Origin: Opitutaceae bacterium TAV5
GTDB taxonomy: Bacteria > Verrucomicrobiota > Verrucomicrobiia > Opitutales > Opitutaceae
Direction: 5' to 3'
Assembly: GCA_000242935.3 (NCBI GenBank)
Contig: CP007053.1
Span: 434,001-498,000 of the forward strand
Length of the DNA: 64,000 nucleotides
Positions 43,317-52,078 of this stretch are shown piece by piece. Positions within the stretch are counted from its first letter, which is position 1; the number at the start of each line of letters is the position of its first letter. The translations under genes were made by a program, and so were the position numbers. The notes beneath the pieces are model-generated. The model did no database searches and was not told the origin of the DNA. It saw only the letters and a list, made by a program, of their open reading frames with translations.

Positions 43317-44801
43317 TCAGAGCGCCTTGACGAAAGCGATGAGCGCCTCGCGCTCTTCGCGGCTCAGGCTGCGGAAATAGTCGCGCGACGGTTCGCCTTC
43401 GCCGAAATGCCAGAGGATCGCTTCCTCGAAATCGCGCGCGCGCAGGTCGTGAAACATGTCGGTGTGGTTGGCCGTGATTTTCATCAGGCCGCGGCCCCAG
43501 AGCGGCGGGGTGCGGTAGACGCGGTAACGGCCGATATTCTCGTCGCCCATGTCGTGCATGAGGAGATCGGTCCAGGGCCAGATTTTCTGGTGGGAATAAC
43601 CGGGCAGGTACGCGTACTCGCCGGTTGTCCAGGCAGGTTTGTGACACTGCACGCAGTTGGCGGCGTAAAAGAGTTTTTTGCCGCGCTTCACCTGCGGGTC
43701 GTCGAGGTTGCGGGCGGCGGGCACGGCGAGGCCGCGGTGCCAGACCATGAAATCGGCGAGATCTTTTTGCGAGAGCTCGGGCTTTTGCGGCTTTTCGAGT
43801 TCGGCGGTATCGATGCCGAGCTGTTTCTGGAGAGCGACCCACTCGGGCGTCCAGTAGGGATTGGGACGGTCTTCGCGAGCGATGTTGCCGATGCTGTAAA
43901 GTCCGTTGAGACCGGGACCGTTTTGCAAGGTGGCGCGGAGGTTGTGCCAGGTGAATTTGCCGAGGCGTTTCCGGCCTTCGTGCTCTTCGTAAATCCAGGG
44001 GCCGTGGCGACCCTTGATCGGGCCGGGCATGGCCTGCTGGCGCTCGTATTCGGCGATAATGTCCTCGTCGCGGATGGCGTCGAGGAGGCCGGTGCCGTAG
44101 ATGCCGATGGTGGCTTCGAGCGAGACCTTGTAATCGGGCGGGAGCGGGAGGCGGCAGTTGACGAGTTCGGCTTCGGGATAGCTGAGCGTGCCTTCGGTGC
44201 GTTTGCCGGCGTTGTAAGGCGTGCCGTCGGGGTAGCGGTTGCCGTATTTGTCAACGAAGGGGCGCCAGTGGATGAGAACGTTGTCGACAGGGGGCACCCA
44301 GGGGTGGACGGCACGGGTCTGGAGCATGGCGGTGAAACCCTTGACGATCCTGCCGTCGGGATGATGGACGAGGGCGACGTAGCCGTTGCCGTAGTCGGTC
44401 TTGAAGCTGTTGGCGCGGCGACCGCGTCCATAGCCGGGATGGCAGGAGATGCAGGAGGTTTTGATGTAGACGGGGCCGAGTCCTCCGAAGGGGACGTCGG
44501 GCGTGGATACAAAATTGCCTTCGAAAATGGCTTCGCCGCGGAGGAAGGCGGCCTGATCCTCGACCGCAGGAGCCGGCTGTTCGAAGGCGCGGCTGGTGGC
44601 ATTGAAAACGGTGCCGTTGCGGCCGCCGGCGTAGTATTCGTCGCGGAGCCCGGCCTTGTCGTCCGAAACGGCGGCGGCCGCGGAAAGATCGCAGGCCGGG
44701 TACTGAAGGCCGAAAAGGAGGAGGGAAACGCGGATGAGGGAAGCGGCAGGACGCGATCGTAATCGCGTCCTGTGTATTCGTATTTTAACAGCAGTACTCA
44801 T
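43317..44801 (-). CDS. Di-haem oxidoreductase (DHOR/putative thiol oxidoreductase family)
   Basis: Starting at the ATG at 44799-44801 (MSTAVKIRIHRTRLRSRPAA), the 494-residue protein has a signal segment (IRVSLLLFGLQYPACDLSAA) and two haem c motifs, CISCH (117-121) and CVQCH (383-387). The layout (GLGPVYIKTSCISCHPGYGR; GTGLLDAI; LPGYSHQKIWPWTDLLMHDM; YRTPPLWGRGL) is that of the di-haem oxidoreductase family, often found beside imelysins in iron-regulated loci. An earlier in-frame start at 44879 would add 26 residues and run into a repeat, so it is not chosen. Confidence 0.88.
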   Translation of the reverse strand: MSTAVKIRIHRTRLRSRPAASLIRVSLLLFGLQYPACDLSAAAAVSDDKAGLRDEYYAGGRNGTVFNATSRAFEQPAPAVEDQAAFLRGEAIFEGNFVSTPDVPFGGLGPVYIKTSCISCHPGYGRGRRANSFKTDYGNGYVALVHHPDGRIVKGFTAMLQTRAVHPWVPPVDNVLIHWRPFVDKYGNRYPDGTPYNAGKRTEGTLSYPEAELVNCRLPLPPDYKVSLEATIGIYGTGLLDAIRDEDIIAEYERQQAMPGPIKGRHGPWIYEEHEGRKRLGKFTWHNLRATLQNGPGLNGLYSIGNIAREDRPNPYWTPEWVALQKQLGIDTAELEKPQKPELSQKDLADFMVWHRGLAVPAARNLDDPQVKRGKKLFYAANCVQCHKPAWTTGEYAYLPGYSHQKIWPWTDLLMHDMGDENIGRYRVYRTPPLWGRGLMKITANHTDMFHDLRARDFEEAILWHFGEGEPSRDYFRSLSREEREALIAFVKAL

Positions 44802-44860
44802 CTCCCGGACCCGGACGCAGGGGGGAGGATTCGCATACCCGTTCCTCATAACTTTCCGAT

Positions 44861-44936
44861 TTTCACACAAAGGACGCAAAGATCACAAAGAATTGTCTGT
44901 TAGCTCCCTTCGCGTTCTTCGCGATCTTTGTGTAAA
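44861..44936. repeat. Inverted repeat of CACAAAG / CTTCGCG words
   Basis: The left arm 44861-44890 (TTTCACACAAAGGACGCAAA, then GATCACAAAG) and the right arm 44909-44936 (CTTCGCGTTCTTCGCGATCT, then TTGTGTAAA) are imperfect inverse complements. It is located between the imelysin and di-haem genes. Confidence 0.7.
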
Positions 44937-44961
44937 ATCCCGAATCTTCAGGGAACCGGGC

Positions 44962-46080
44962 TCAGCCGATTTTTTCGAGGACGGCTTCGAGCGATCTGGC
45001 GAGCTCGTTGCAGGCATCGATGGCGGGCCGGGTGGCGGGATCTTTCAGGTTGTTGCGCAGGGGGGCAGGGATGGCGTTGACCTTCTCGATGGCGGTCTTG
45101 AGTTGCTCACGGATTTTCCGGTCGAGGTTTTTGTCGAGCGCGGAAACGATGAGCGTGAGGCCGCCCTTGCCGCGCTTGCCCTCGACGCCGCCGAGCCAGG
45201 CATTTTCAACGCCCTTGAGGTTGTTCACGATGTCGGCAAGCGAATCCCAGCTGAACCACGACTCGACCTGGAGCGGATCGCCGGAAGCGACGGGGTCGCC
45301 GATCTTCACGGAGCCGGCTTCGGTGACGATGTCGACGCAGCCCTGGACGAGCTCGACGAGGGCGTCGTTCTGCGTGGCGTAGCGGCTGCCGGGGCGGCCG
45401 GCGTTGACGAACTCGCTGGCGTACACCGTGCCGGGTTCGATTTCGGCGTCTTCGAGGATTTTTGCCTTGGCCTCGCCGATCTTGTCGGTGCCCGCCCACC
45501 AGGCTTCGAGGGTGATGCAGTCGTCGCGAAGGGCGTCGGTGATGGCGGCGAGGTAGGCGGCCTGGGATTTGGAAAGTTCGGAGGCGCGGCGGGCGCGGCC
45601 GTCCTTGAAAAGCAGATACTCGACGGCGTGGAATCCGCGGACGCCGGAGCCGAGGTTTTCACGGACGAAGCCGGCGTCGATGTCATCGTCGGCGATCTTG
45701 ATCATCCGGTCGATGCGCCCCTGGTCGAGGGGCCAGGAGTCGAGCAGGGGATCGAGGTTGTTGAAGGCGGCGGGGCCGAAGAGGAAACATTCGCCCTGCT
45801 CCCAGGCGGCGCGGGTGGATTTCCAGAGCGCGGCGGCAGCGGCGATCTTTTCGTCGGTGACGCCCTCCCTGAGCGCGGCTGTGGCAGCGGCGAGTTTCAC
45901 GGAGTTGTCGGCCATGTCCTTGTAGGTCGGGAGCACGGTGTTGTGGGTGAAGCCGACGAGCACGGCCTTGACTTGCCAGCTCGGCGGAGGCGCGGCGTGG
46001 AGGGCGGCCGGGGCGCCAAGGGAAAGGCACGCGAGGACGCCGAGGAGGGCGACGGCGGTTTGGGTTCTGTTCGTTTTCAT
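44962..46080 (-). CDS. Imelysin-family (M75-like) periplasmic protein
   Basis: The 372-residue protein has a signal peptide (MKTNRTQTAVALLGVLACLS, cleavage near ALHAA) and the imelysin GxHxxE motif as GFHAVEYLLF. It also has the WKSTRAAWEQGECFLFGP segment typical of insulin-cleaving membrane protease-like proteins. Members (IrpA, EfeO relatives) act in iron uptake. The neighbours, a di-haem DHOR and the FbpABC transporter, support an iron role. It lies upstream of the DHOR in the same direction. Confidence 0.88.
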   Translation of the reverse strand: MKTNRTQTAVALLGVLACLSLGAPAALHAAPPPSWQVKAVLVGFTHNTVLPTYKDMADNSVKLAAATAALREGVTDEKIAAAAALWKSTRAAWEQGECFLFGPAAFNNLDPLLDSWPLDQGRIDRMIKIADDDIDAGFVRENLGSGVRGFHAVEYLLFKDGRARRASELSKSQAAYLAAITDALRDDCITLEAWWAGTDKIGEAKAKILEDAEIEPGTVYASEFVNAGRPGSRYATQNDALVELVQGCVDIVTEAGSVKIGDPVASGDPLQVESWFSWDSLADIVNNLKGVENAWLGGVEGKRGKGGLTLIVSALDKNLDRKIREQLKTAIEKVNAIPAPLRNNLKDPATRPAIDACNELARSLEAVLEKIG

Positions 46081-46173
46081 CTGCGGTTTGGTCGGGTTTC
46101 TGTACTATTTTCCGGATACGGTTCCGGGTTGAGGGAAAGGCGGAGCGGAGTGAAGGGAGGGAGGGAAACCGGA

Positions 46174-47406
46174 TCAGGCGGGCGCGCCCGGAGAAAAGGC
46201 GTCGGCCTCGATCTCGAAAAGGAGGTCGTCGCGGCAGATGTCGGCCTGCATGCAGACGACGGGAAGGTCGCCGAGCCCGTGCGCGGCGAGGTAGCCGCGA
46301 AAGCGCGGGAGATCTTTTTCGAGATCGCGGAAGTACGCGATGGCCCGGCTGACGTTGGCCCAGCCGAGTTTCTGGTCGGCGAGGATGGCGGCGACGACTT
46401 CCATGCTGAGGGCGATCTGTTTTTCCACGTCGCCGACATGGACGGTCTGGCCGCCGGGCTCGATCGAGGCGGTGCCGGAGATGTAGATCTCGCGCGCGCC
46501 GCCGTCGGGACGGGCGATCTCGATGGCACGACTGAAGGAGCTGCCGTAGTCTTCGGCGGAACACTGCAACGGGGAACGCAGCGGGCGGATGGTCAGCGGT
46601 GCGACGGGCGCGGAGGAAGCTCCGGCAGCCGGCGCGGCGCGGGGGCGGACGGCGAGGAGGCTGGCGACAATGGCGGTGCCGCGGGCGTTGGCCGCGCCGA
46701 TGCCGGTGCTGGCGGGCACGCGTTTCGCAAAGACGCCACGCTCGTTGAAGAACCGGGTGCGCACCTGGTTGAGCGTGTCGTACCAGTCGAGGATGGCGTC
46801 GACGTAGAGCCACGTGCGGACGATGTCGGTGAACGCCAGTCCGGCGACCGCAAGCGCGCCCTCCATGTTTTCGAAAAGCTGGCGGCACTGGACGGAGCGG
46901 AAAGCGGCGGGGTCGTCGGCCGTGATGTCGCCGAGCAGGCAATAGCGGGCATGGGTGTCCTCGAAGGCGATTCCGGCGCGGCGGCCCTTGTGGATGACCG
47001 GAGTGACGGCGGCGGCGGGGCTGATGGCATAAAGCTGCGTCGAAAGCGGAGCGGCCGCGATGGCCGCGGAAGATACGGGCCGCGGCGTGACTGTCCGCCC
47101 GCCGCGTTGCCCGCCGAGCAGGGTGGCGCCGGCAACCGGGAAGGACGCGGAGACGAGGGAAACGCCGGAAGCAGCAAGGGGGGACCGGGCCGGAACGGAA
47201 CCGAAGACGTACTGCGCAGCCCGGACCGCATCCCGTTCGGCGAGAATCGCTTCGAGCGAGGTGCCGAGGTCTTCGGCGGAGAGGTCGTTGCCCGTAATGG
47301 CATACAACCCGTGGCTCCCGACATTTACATGGGCGATCTGCCACCGGGGGTCCGGGAGACGCTGGACTGGATCGGGATAGATATTGAGACTGAGACCGGA
47401 AATCAC
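46174..47406 (-). CDS. Double RidA/chorismatase-fold protein
   Basis: The 410-residue protein begins at a GTG (MISGLSLNIYPDPVQRLPDP) with GAGG a few bases before it. Two YjgF/RidA-like modules are visible: the first with AFTDIVRTWLYVDAILDWYD and the chorismatase-like PASTGIGAANARGTAIVASL, the second with EIYISGTASIEPGG and GLGDLPVVCMQADICRDDLLFEIEADA. The first resembles FkbO/Hyg5-type chorismatases and their relatives more than plain RidA. The substrate is not known. It lies 93 bp upstream of imelysin. Confidence 0.72.
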   Translation of the reverse strand: MISGLSLNIYPDPVQRLPDPRWQIAHVNVGSHGLYAITGNDLSAEDLGTSLEAILAERDAVRAAQYVFGSVPARSPLAASGVSLVSASFPVAGATLLGGQRGGRTVTPRPVSSAAIAAAPLSTQLYAISPAAAVTPVIHKGRRAGIAFEDTHARYCLLGDITADDPAAFRSVQCRQLFENMEGALAVAGLAFTDIVRTWLYVDAILDWYDTLNQVRTRFFNERGVFAKRVPASTGIGAANARGTAIVASLLAVRPRAAPAAGASSAPVAPLTIRPLRSPLQCSAEDYGSSFSRAIEIARPDGGAREIYISGTASIEPGGQTVHVGDVEKQIALSMEVVAAILADQKLGWANVSRAIAYFRDLEKDLPRFRGYLAAHGLGDLPVVCMQADICRDDLLFEIEADAFSPGAPA

Positions 47407-47417
47407 GACCCCTCAAC

Positions 47418-47432
47418 TGAGATGCCGTCTCA
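47418..47432. promoter_or_regulatory. Candidate operator TGAGA-N5-TCTCA upstream of the RidA-like gene
   Basis: This is a perfect 5+5 inverted repeat 12-26 bp before the start codon of the 46174-47406 gene. A closely similar site (TGATA-N5-TCTCA) lies at 49135-49149 upstream of fbpA, so a shared regulator of the putative iron cluster is possible. A second palindrome, AATGCGCATT, is at 47454-47463. Confidence 0.35.
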
Positions 47433-47503
47433 ATCCATGCGGCAAGAATGGTTAATGCGCATTTATTGGCACAATCTGGACGGATATTGGCCTGCGGGCG
47501 GGC

Positions 47504-48979
47504 TCACGGTTTCACCAACCGCACGATGCGGCCGGGATCCTCAAGACCGAGGTACACCGCGCCGTCCGGTCCGGTAACGACTTCCCGGATACGTCCGATG
47601 CCCTTGAAAAGCACTTCCTGGCGCGTGACCTTGCCCTCTGCGATCACGAGTCGCCGCAACTCCTGCGCGGCGAGCGAGGAGACGAGAAGATTGCCGCGCC
47701 AGGCAGGGAATTGCCCGCCCTCGTAAAACGTGATCGCGCCCACCGCGATCGAAGGCGTCCAGTGGATGACCGGCTGCTCCATGCCTTCCTTCGCGGTGAT
47801 CGCCGTCATGGGCGTGCCGTTGTAATTCATGCCGTAGGTGATGACCGGCCAGCCGTAGTTGCGGCCGGGTTCGATGATGTTGAGTTCGTCGCCGCCGCGC
47901 GGGCCGTGTTCCGTTTCCCAAAGCAGGCCGGTGGCGGGTTCGCGCGCGAGGCCCTGCGGGTTGCGGTTGCCGTAACTCCAGATGCTGCGGATGGCATCAG
48001 GGTAACGCGCCTCGTCGGCAAAGGGGTTGTCGGGCGGGATGCGGCCGTCGTCGAAGACGCGGTGGACCTTGCCGTTGGGGCGCGTGATTTCCTGCGCATT
48101 TGCGCCCTGCCCGCGCTCGCCGATGCTGAAAAACAGATAACCGTCCTGAAACACAAACCGGCAACCGAAGTGCACGCCGCCCCGGCGGTAGAGCGCGGGC
48201 GGAGCGCGGAAGATCGTCTGCTCGTCGGTCCAGCGTCCGTCGCCGGTGATCCGCCCGCGGACAACGGCAGTCATGGCCGTGCCGTCCTCTCCCGGGTCGC
48301 TGAACGCGAGGTAGACCCAGCCGTTGCCCGCTTTCGCATAGTCAGGATGTACGCCGACAGCGAGCAGGCCCCCCTGCCCTTGCGCCCACACCCGCGGCGT
48401 GCCGGCAATGGGCTCCGGGCGGAGTTTGCCGTTCTCGATCACACGCAGGCGGCCGGCGCGCTCGGTAACGAGGAGGCGCAATCCGCCCCCGGCCCTCCCG
48501 CCCTGCCCGGAATCCGAAGCGAAAGCGGAAGCGGCTGGCGGCAGAAACGCGATCGACCAGGGCACCTCGAGCCCGTCGGTCACGAGTTCGAGCCGGAAGC
48601 TCTCCGCCTCGCTCCGCGTCACGCCGCCCGGCAGCGGACGGACGACCTTCGCGCCCCGCTGCGCGGCCTTCGCGCCGGCCTCGCGGATATAGATCACGAG
48701 AGCCCGAACGGTCGCGTCGTCCAGCGTCTCGCCGAAAGCCGGCATGCCGTTGTCGGCGAGGCCTCCGCGAATCACGCGGGCAATGCTGGCGTCATCGGCT
48801 CCGTGCTTCCACGTGTCGTCCACGAGGCTGGAACCGAGCCCGCCCTCGAGGTTCTCGCCGTGGCAACTCGCGCACAGCCGCTGGTAAACGCGCCTCACCT
48901 CCTCCGCCGCCCGCGCCGGGAGCGTGACGGCACAAACGGCCAGCAGGGAAACAAGGGCGGGCAGAGATACGATGCGCAT
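47504..48979 (-). CDS. Cytochrome c - PQQ-dependent sugar dehydrogenase fusion
   Basis: Starting at the ATG at 48977-48979 (MRIVSLPALVSLLAVCAVTL, signal peptide), the 491-residue protein has a cytochrome c domain (CASCH near residue 36-40, GGLADNGMPAFGETLDDATV with the Met ligand) fused to an aldose dehydrogenase-type six-blade propeller. Propeller landmarks are LEVPWSIAFLPP, LLAVGVHPDY, the VHFGCRFVFQDGYLFFSIGE region, SIWSYGNRNPQGLA and EHGPRGGDELNIIEPGRNYG (His and Arg near PQQ). Electrons would pass from sugar through PQQ to the fused haem in the periplasm. Confidence 0.9.
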   Translation of the reverse strand: MRIVSLPALVSLLAVCAVTLPARAAEEVRRVYQRLCASCHGENLEGGLGSSLVDDTWKHGADDASIARVIRGGLADNGMPAFGETLDDATVRALVIYIREAGAKAAQRGAKVVRPLPGGVTRSEAESFRLELVTDGLEVPWSIAFLPPAASAFASDSGQGGRAGGGLRLLVTERAGRLRVIENGKLRPEPIAGTPRVWAQGQGGLLAVGVHPDYAKAGNGWVYLAFSDPGEDGTAMTAVVRGRITGDGRWTDEQTIFRAPPALYRRGGVHFGCRFVFQDGYLFFSIGERGQGANAQEITRPNGKVHRVFDDGRIPPDNPFADEARYPDAIRSIWSYGNRNPQGLAREPATGLLWETEHGPRGGDELNIIEPGRNYGWPVITYGMNYNGTPMTAITAKEGMEQPVIHWTPSIAVGAITFYEGGQFPAWRGNLLVSSLAAQELRRLVIAEGKVTRQEVLFKGIGRIREVVTGPDGAVYLGLEDPGRIVRLVKP

Positions 48980-49134
48980 GAGTGATGGTCGGTTGGTCGG
49001 TTCCGGCTCAAGCAACGCCCCCGGTCCGTTTCCGCAAGCCGGAGGGACAAGAGAATCCCGCAACCGCGACTGCCTCCTCCCCCCCCGCTTCCCGCATCCC
49101 GCCTTGACCCGGACGGCAAGACCTCCAATCAAAT

Positions 49135-49149
49135 TGATACCCGTTCTCA
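49135..49149. promoter_or_regulatory. Candidate operator upstream of fbpA (Fur-like or shared dyad)
   Basis: TGATACCCGTTCTCA matches about 10 of 14 informative positions of a Fur 7-1-7 site, and also matches the TGAGA-N5-TCTCA dyad at 47418 in 9 of 10 arm positions. It lies 58 bp before the fbpA start, in the 227 bp region shared with the divergent dehydrogenase gene. Confidence 0.35.
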
Positions 49150-49206
49150 ACTCGCAACCTGCCTCCCTCGCCGTCCGACTGTCACCGTCTTCCGCATTTT
49201 TCATTC

Positions 49207-50271
49207 ATGAAAACACGACTCGCCGTCCTCCGTCCGTTTCGCTCCGTCCTTGCGTTCGCCGCGCCGTTGTTGGCGCTCGCCGCGCTTTTTTCGGGGGCTG
49301 CGTCCGCCGCCCGCGCCGCCGGGGAGGTCAACCTGTATTCGCACCGTCATTACGAGATCGACAAGGAAATCTTTGCCGGTTTCACGAAACGCACCGGCAT
49401 CACGGTCAACGTCGTCCAGGCCTCCGCCGACCAGCTCATCGAGCGGCTCCGCAGCGAGGGTGACAATTCGCCCGCCGATCTTCTCATGACCGTCGATGCC
49501 GGCCGCCTGCAACGCGCCAAGGCCGCCGGCCTGCTCCGCCCCGCCACCTCGCCCGTCCTCGCCGCGCAGGTCCCGGCGCACCTGCGCGATCCCGACAACC
49601 AGTGGCATGCCGTCACGGTCCGCGCGCGCGTCATCATTTATGCGAAAGACCGCGTGAAGCCCGCCGAGCTCTCCACCTACGAGGCGCTCGCCGACCCGAA
49701 GTGGAAGGGGCGCCTGCTCGTCACGTCCTCTCGCACCGTCTACAACCAGTCGCTGCTCGCCTCGATCATCGCCGCCGACGGACGCGATGCGGCGCTCGCC
49801 TGGGCGCGCGGCATCAACGCCAATCTCGCCCGCTCGCCGCAGGGCGGCGACCGCGACCAGGCCCGCGCCATCGCCGCCGGCCTTGCCGACGTGGCCATCA
49901 CCAACACCTACTACATCGGCTTGCTCCGCACCTCGAAAGACGCGCGCGACCGCCAGGCCGGCGAAGCCGTCGAGGTGTTTTTCCCCAACCAGGACGGACG
50001 CGGCGCGCACATCAACGTGAGCGCCGCCGGCCTCACCCGCAGCGCGAAGAATCCGGACAACGCCATCAAACTCCTCGAATACCTCACCTCTCCCGAAATC
50101 CAGGCGCGCTTCGCCACCGCCAACCACGAATACCCGCTCAGCCTCGACATCAACGCCTCGCCCGTGCTGCGCGCATTCGGCCCCTTCAAGGCCGACGAGC
50201 GCGCCGTGCCGCAATTCGGCGAACTCAACGCCACGGCGGTCGAGCTGTTCAACGCGGCCGGCTGGCAGTGA
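49207..50271 (+). CDS. fbpA: Ferric iron ABC transporter, substrate-binding protein
   Basis: The 354-residue FbpA/FutA-type protein has a signal peptide (to about residue 38, ASAARAAGEV) and the class II ligand-binding fold: EVNLYSHRHYEIDKEIFAGF, then QASADQLIERLRSEGDNSPA. The Fe3+-binding tyrosine pair is in ITNTYYIG. The C-terminal VSAAGLTRSAKNPDNAIKLL is family-typical. It is the first gene of an fbpABC operon and collects iron in the periplasm. Confidence 0.93.
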   Translation: MKTRLAVLRPFRSVLAFAAPLLALAALFSGAASAARAAGEVNLYSHRHYEIDKEIFAGFTKRTGITVNVVQASADQLIERLRSEGDNSPADLLMTVDAGRLQRAKAAGLLRPATSPVLAAQVPAHLRDPDNQWHAVTVRARVIIYAKDRVKPAELSTYEALADPKWKGRLLVTSSRTVYNQSLLASIIAADGRDAALAWARGINANLARSPQGGDRDQARAIAAGLADVAITNTYYIGLLRTSKDARDRQAGEAVEVFFPNQDGRGAHINVSAAGLTRSAKNPDNAIKLLEYLTSPEIQARFATANHEYPLSLDINASPVLRAFGPFKADERAVPQFGELNATAVELFNAAGWQ

Positions 50272-50338
50272 GCACCTCCCGGAAGCGCGTCATCCCGCTC
50301 GCCACTGCGCTCGTGACGGAGCCCGGCTCCCCCGCATC

Positions 50339-52078
50339 ATGACAAGCATTCCCGTCACCGGGGCAGCTGTTCGCCGCGCCAGCCTCCCCCGCCCTCTCCT
50401 CCGCCTCCGCCGCCTCTGGCCGTGGAGCGGCTGGAGCGCGGCGTTGCTCGCCGTCGCGCTGCTCGTCGCCGTGCCGCTCGCGATGATTTTCGCGAGCCTC
50501 GCGCAACCCGCCGGCGACGGCTGGGCGCGCACGCCCGCCTCCACCCTCCGCGAATACCTCGCCAACTCGCTGATCCTCCTCGCCGGCGTCGGCATTGTCA
50601 CGACCGTCACCGGCGTGGCGACGGCATGGCTCGTGGCCGCGTGCGAGTTTCCCGGCCGGCGCACCTGGGCGTGGCTGCTCGTGCTCCCGATGGCGCTGCC
50701 CGCCTATGTCGTGGCGTTCGGATACGGCGACCTGCTCGACCGGCTGATCCCGCTCGTGGTCCGGATTCGCACTCACGCGGGCGTGGACGCCGCGCGCACC
50801 GCGCACGATGTGCTGCGTTACGCGGCCGTCATCGCCGTGATGTCTTCGGTGCTTTATCCGTATGTGTTCATCGCCACGCGCACGGCGTTCGCCACGCAGG
50901 GGCGTACTGCGCTGGAGGCGGCGCGGATGCTCGGATGCCGGCCGGCGGCGGCGTTTTTCCGCGTCACCCTGCCGCTCGCCTGGCCGGCGATTGTCGGCGG
51001 CGTGCTGCTCGTCGGCATGGAAGTGCTCAACGAATACGGCGCGGTGGACTACTTCGGCATCCCCACGCTGACGGTCGGCATTTTCCGTTTCTGGTTTTCG
51101 TTCAGCGACCCCGACTCGGCGGCGCGGATCGCGGCGCTGGCGATGCTGCTCGTGTTTGCCCTGCTCGGCGCGGAACGCATGTGGCGGGGCCGCCGCCGTT
51201 TTTCCGATGCGGCGGCCAGTCCCGGTCCGCTGGTCCGCTATCGCCTGCGCGGCTGGCGCGCGGCGCTGGCGGTGACCGGCTGCGCATTGCCCGTCGCCGC
51301 CGGCTTCGCGCTGCCGACCGGCCGGCTGGTTTACTGGAGCTGGCTGGTGGGAACGGCGGGCTGGGAAAAGGATTTCTGGCGGCAGATCGCGCACACCCTG
51401 CTGCTCGCGGGCGGCGCGACACTCATCGTCATCACGCTCGCCGTGGTTGTCGCCTGGGCGGAGCGCCTCCATCCGCAGCGCGCCGTGCGCCGCATGAGCC
51501 GCCTGGCCGTGCTCGGTTATGCCATCCCTTCGGCCGTGCTCGCGCTCGGCCTGCTGCGCAGCCTCGGCTGGCTCGACGCCGGAGTGGCGGCGTTTTCCGG
51601 AGGCGGCGGGACAAATGCCGGCGCCGGCGACACCGGCGCGAGTAGTGCTTTCAGCATGACCGGCGCGCTGCTCAGCGGCTCGGCCACGGCGCTGGTGTTT
51701 GCCTACGCGGTGCGGTTTCTGGCGGTCGGGTTCCTGCCCGCGCAGGCCGGGCTGAAACGCGTGTGCGCCGACCTCGACGCCTCGGCACGCTGCCTCGGCG
51801 CGTCGCCCACGCGGGCGTTATGGCGGATCAACCTGCCCCTGCTCCGCCCCACGCTCCTCGGCGCCGCGATTCTGGTGTTTGTCGATATCATCAAGGAACT
51901 GCCGCTCACGCTGCTGCTGCGCCCCTTCAATCTCGAAACCCTCGCCACCCGCGCCTTCAATCTCGCCGACCAGGGCCGGCTTCCCGAAACCGCGCCCGCC
52001 TGCCTGCTCATCATCGCCGCCGGCCTCGTGTGTATTTTTGCGCTCAACCGCTTGCTGGAAAAAAACACGCCGTCATGA
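50339..52078 (+). CDS. fbpB: Ferric iron ABC transporter, fused permease
   Basis: The 579-residue protein has two permease modules, each with an EAA-type loop: ALEAARMLGCRPAAAFFRVT in the first and DLDASARCLGASPTRALWRI in the second. About twelve spans are visible. A fused two-domain permease is normal for the FbpB/SfuB family. It begins 67 bp after fbpA and its stop overlaps the fbpC start (ATGA). Confidence 0.93.
   Translation: MTSIPVTGAAVRRASLPRPLLRLRRLWPWSGWSAALLAVALLVAVPLAMIFASLAQPAGDGWARTPASTLREYLANSLILLAGVGIVTTVTGVATAWLVAACEFPGRRTWAWLLVLPMALPAYVVAFGYGDLLDRLIPLVVRIRTHAGVDAARTAHDVLRYAAVIAVMSSVLYPYVFIATRTAFATQGRTALEAARMLGCRPAAAFFRVTLPLAWPAIVGGVLLVGMEVLNEYGAVDYFGIPTLTVGIFRFWFSFSDPDSAARIAALAMLLVFALLGAERMWRGRRRFSDAAASPGPLVRYRLRGWRAALAVTGCALPVAAGFALPTGRLVYWSWLVGTAGWEKDFWRQIAHTLLLAGGATLIVITLAVVVAWAERLHPQRAVRRMSRLAVLGYAIPSAVLALGLLRSLGWLDAGVAAFSGGGGTNAGAGDTGASSAFSMTGALLSGSATALVFAYAVRFLAVGFLPAQAGLKRVCADLDASARCLGASPTRALWRINLPLLRPTLLGAAILVFVDIIKELPLTLLLRPFNLETLATRAFNLADQGRLPETAPACLLIIAAGLVCIFALNRLLEKNTPS

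Noticed and set aside
42565-43842. Long form of the cytochrome lipoprotein with an extra ~290 residues upstream
   Set aside because: The extra part is translated palindromic repeats (GAGVPPA-like words) and antisense of the di-haem gene. The lipobox start at 42960 explains the protein.
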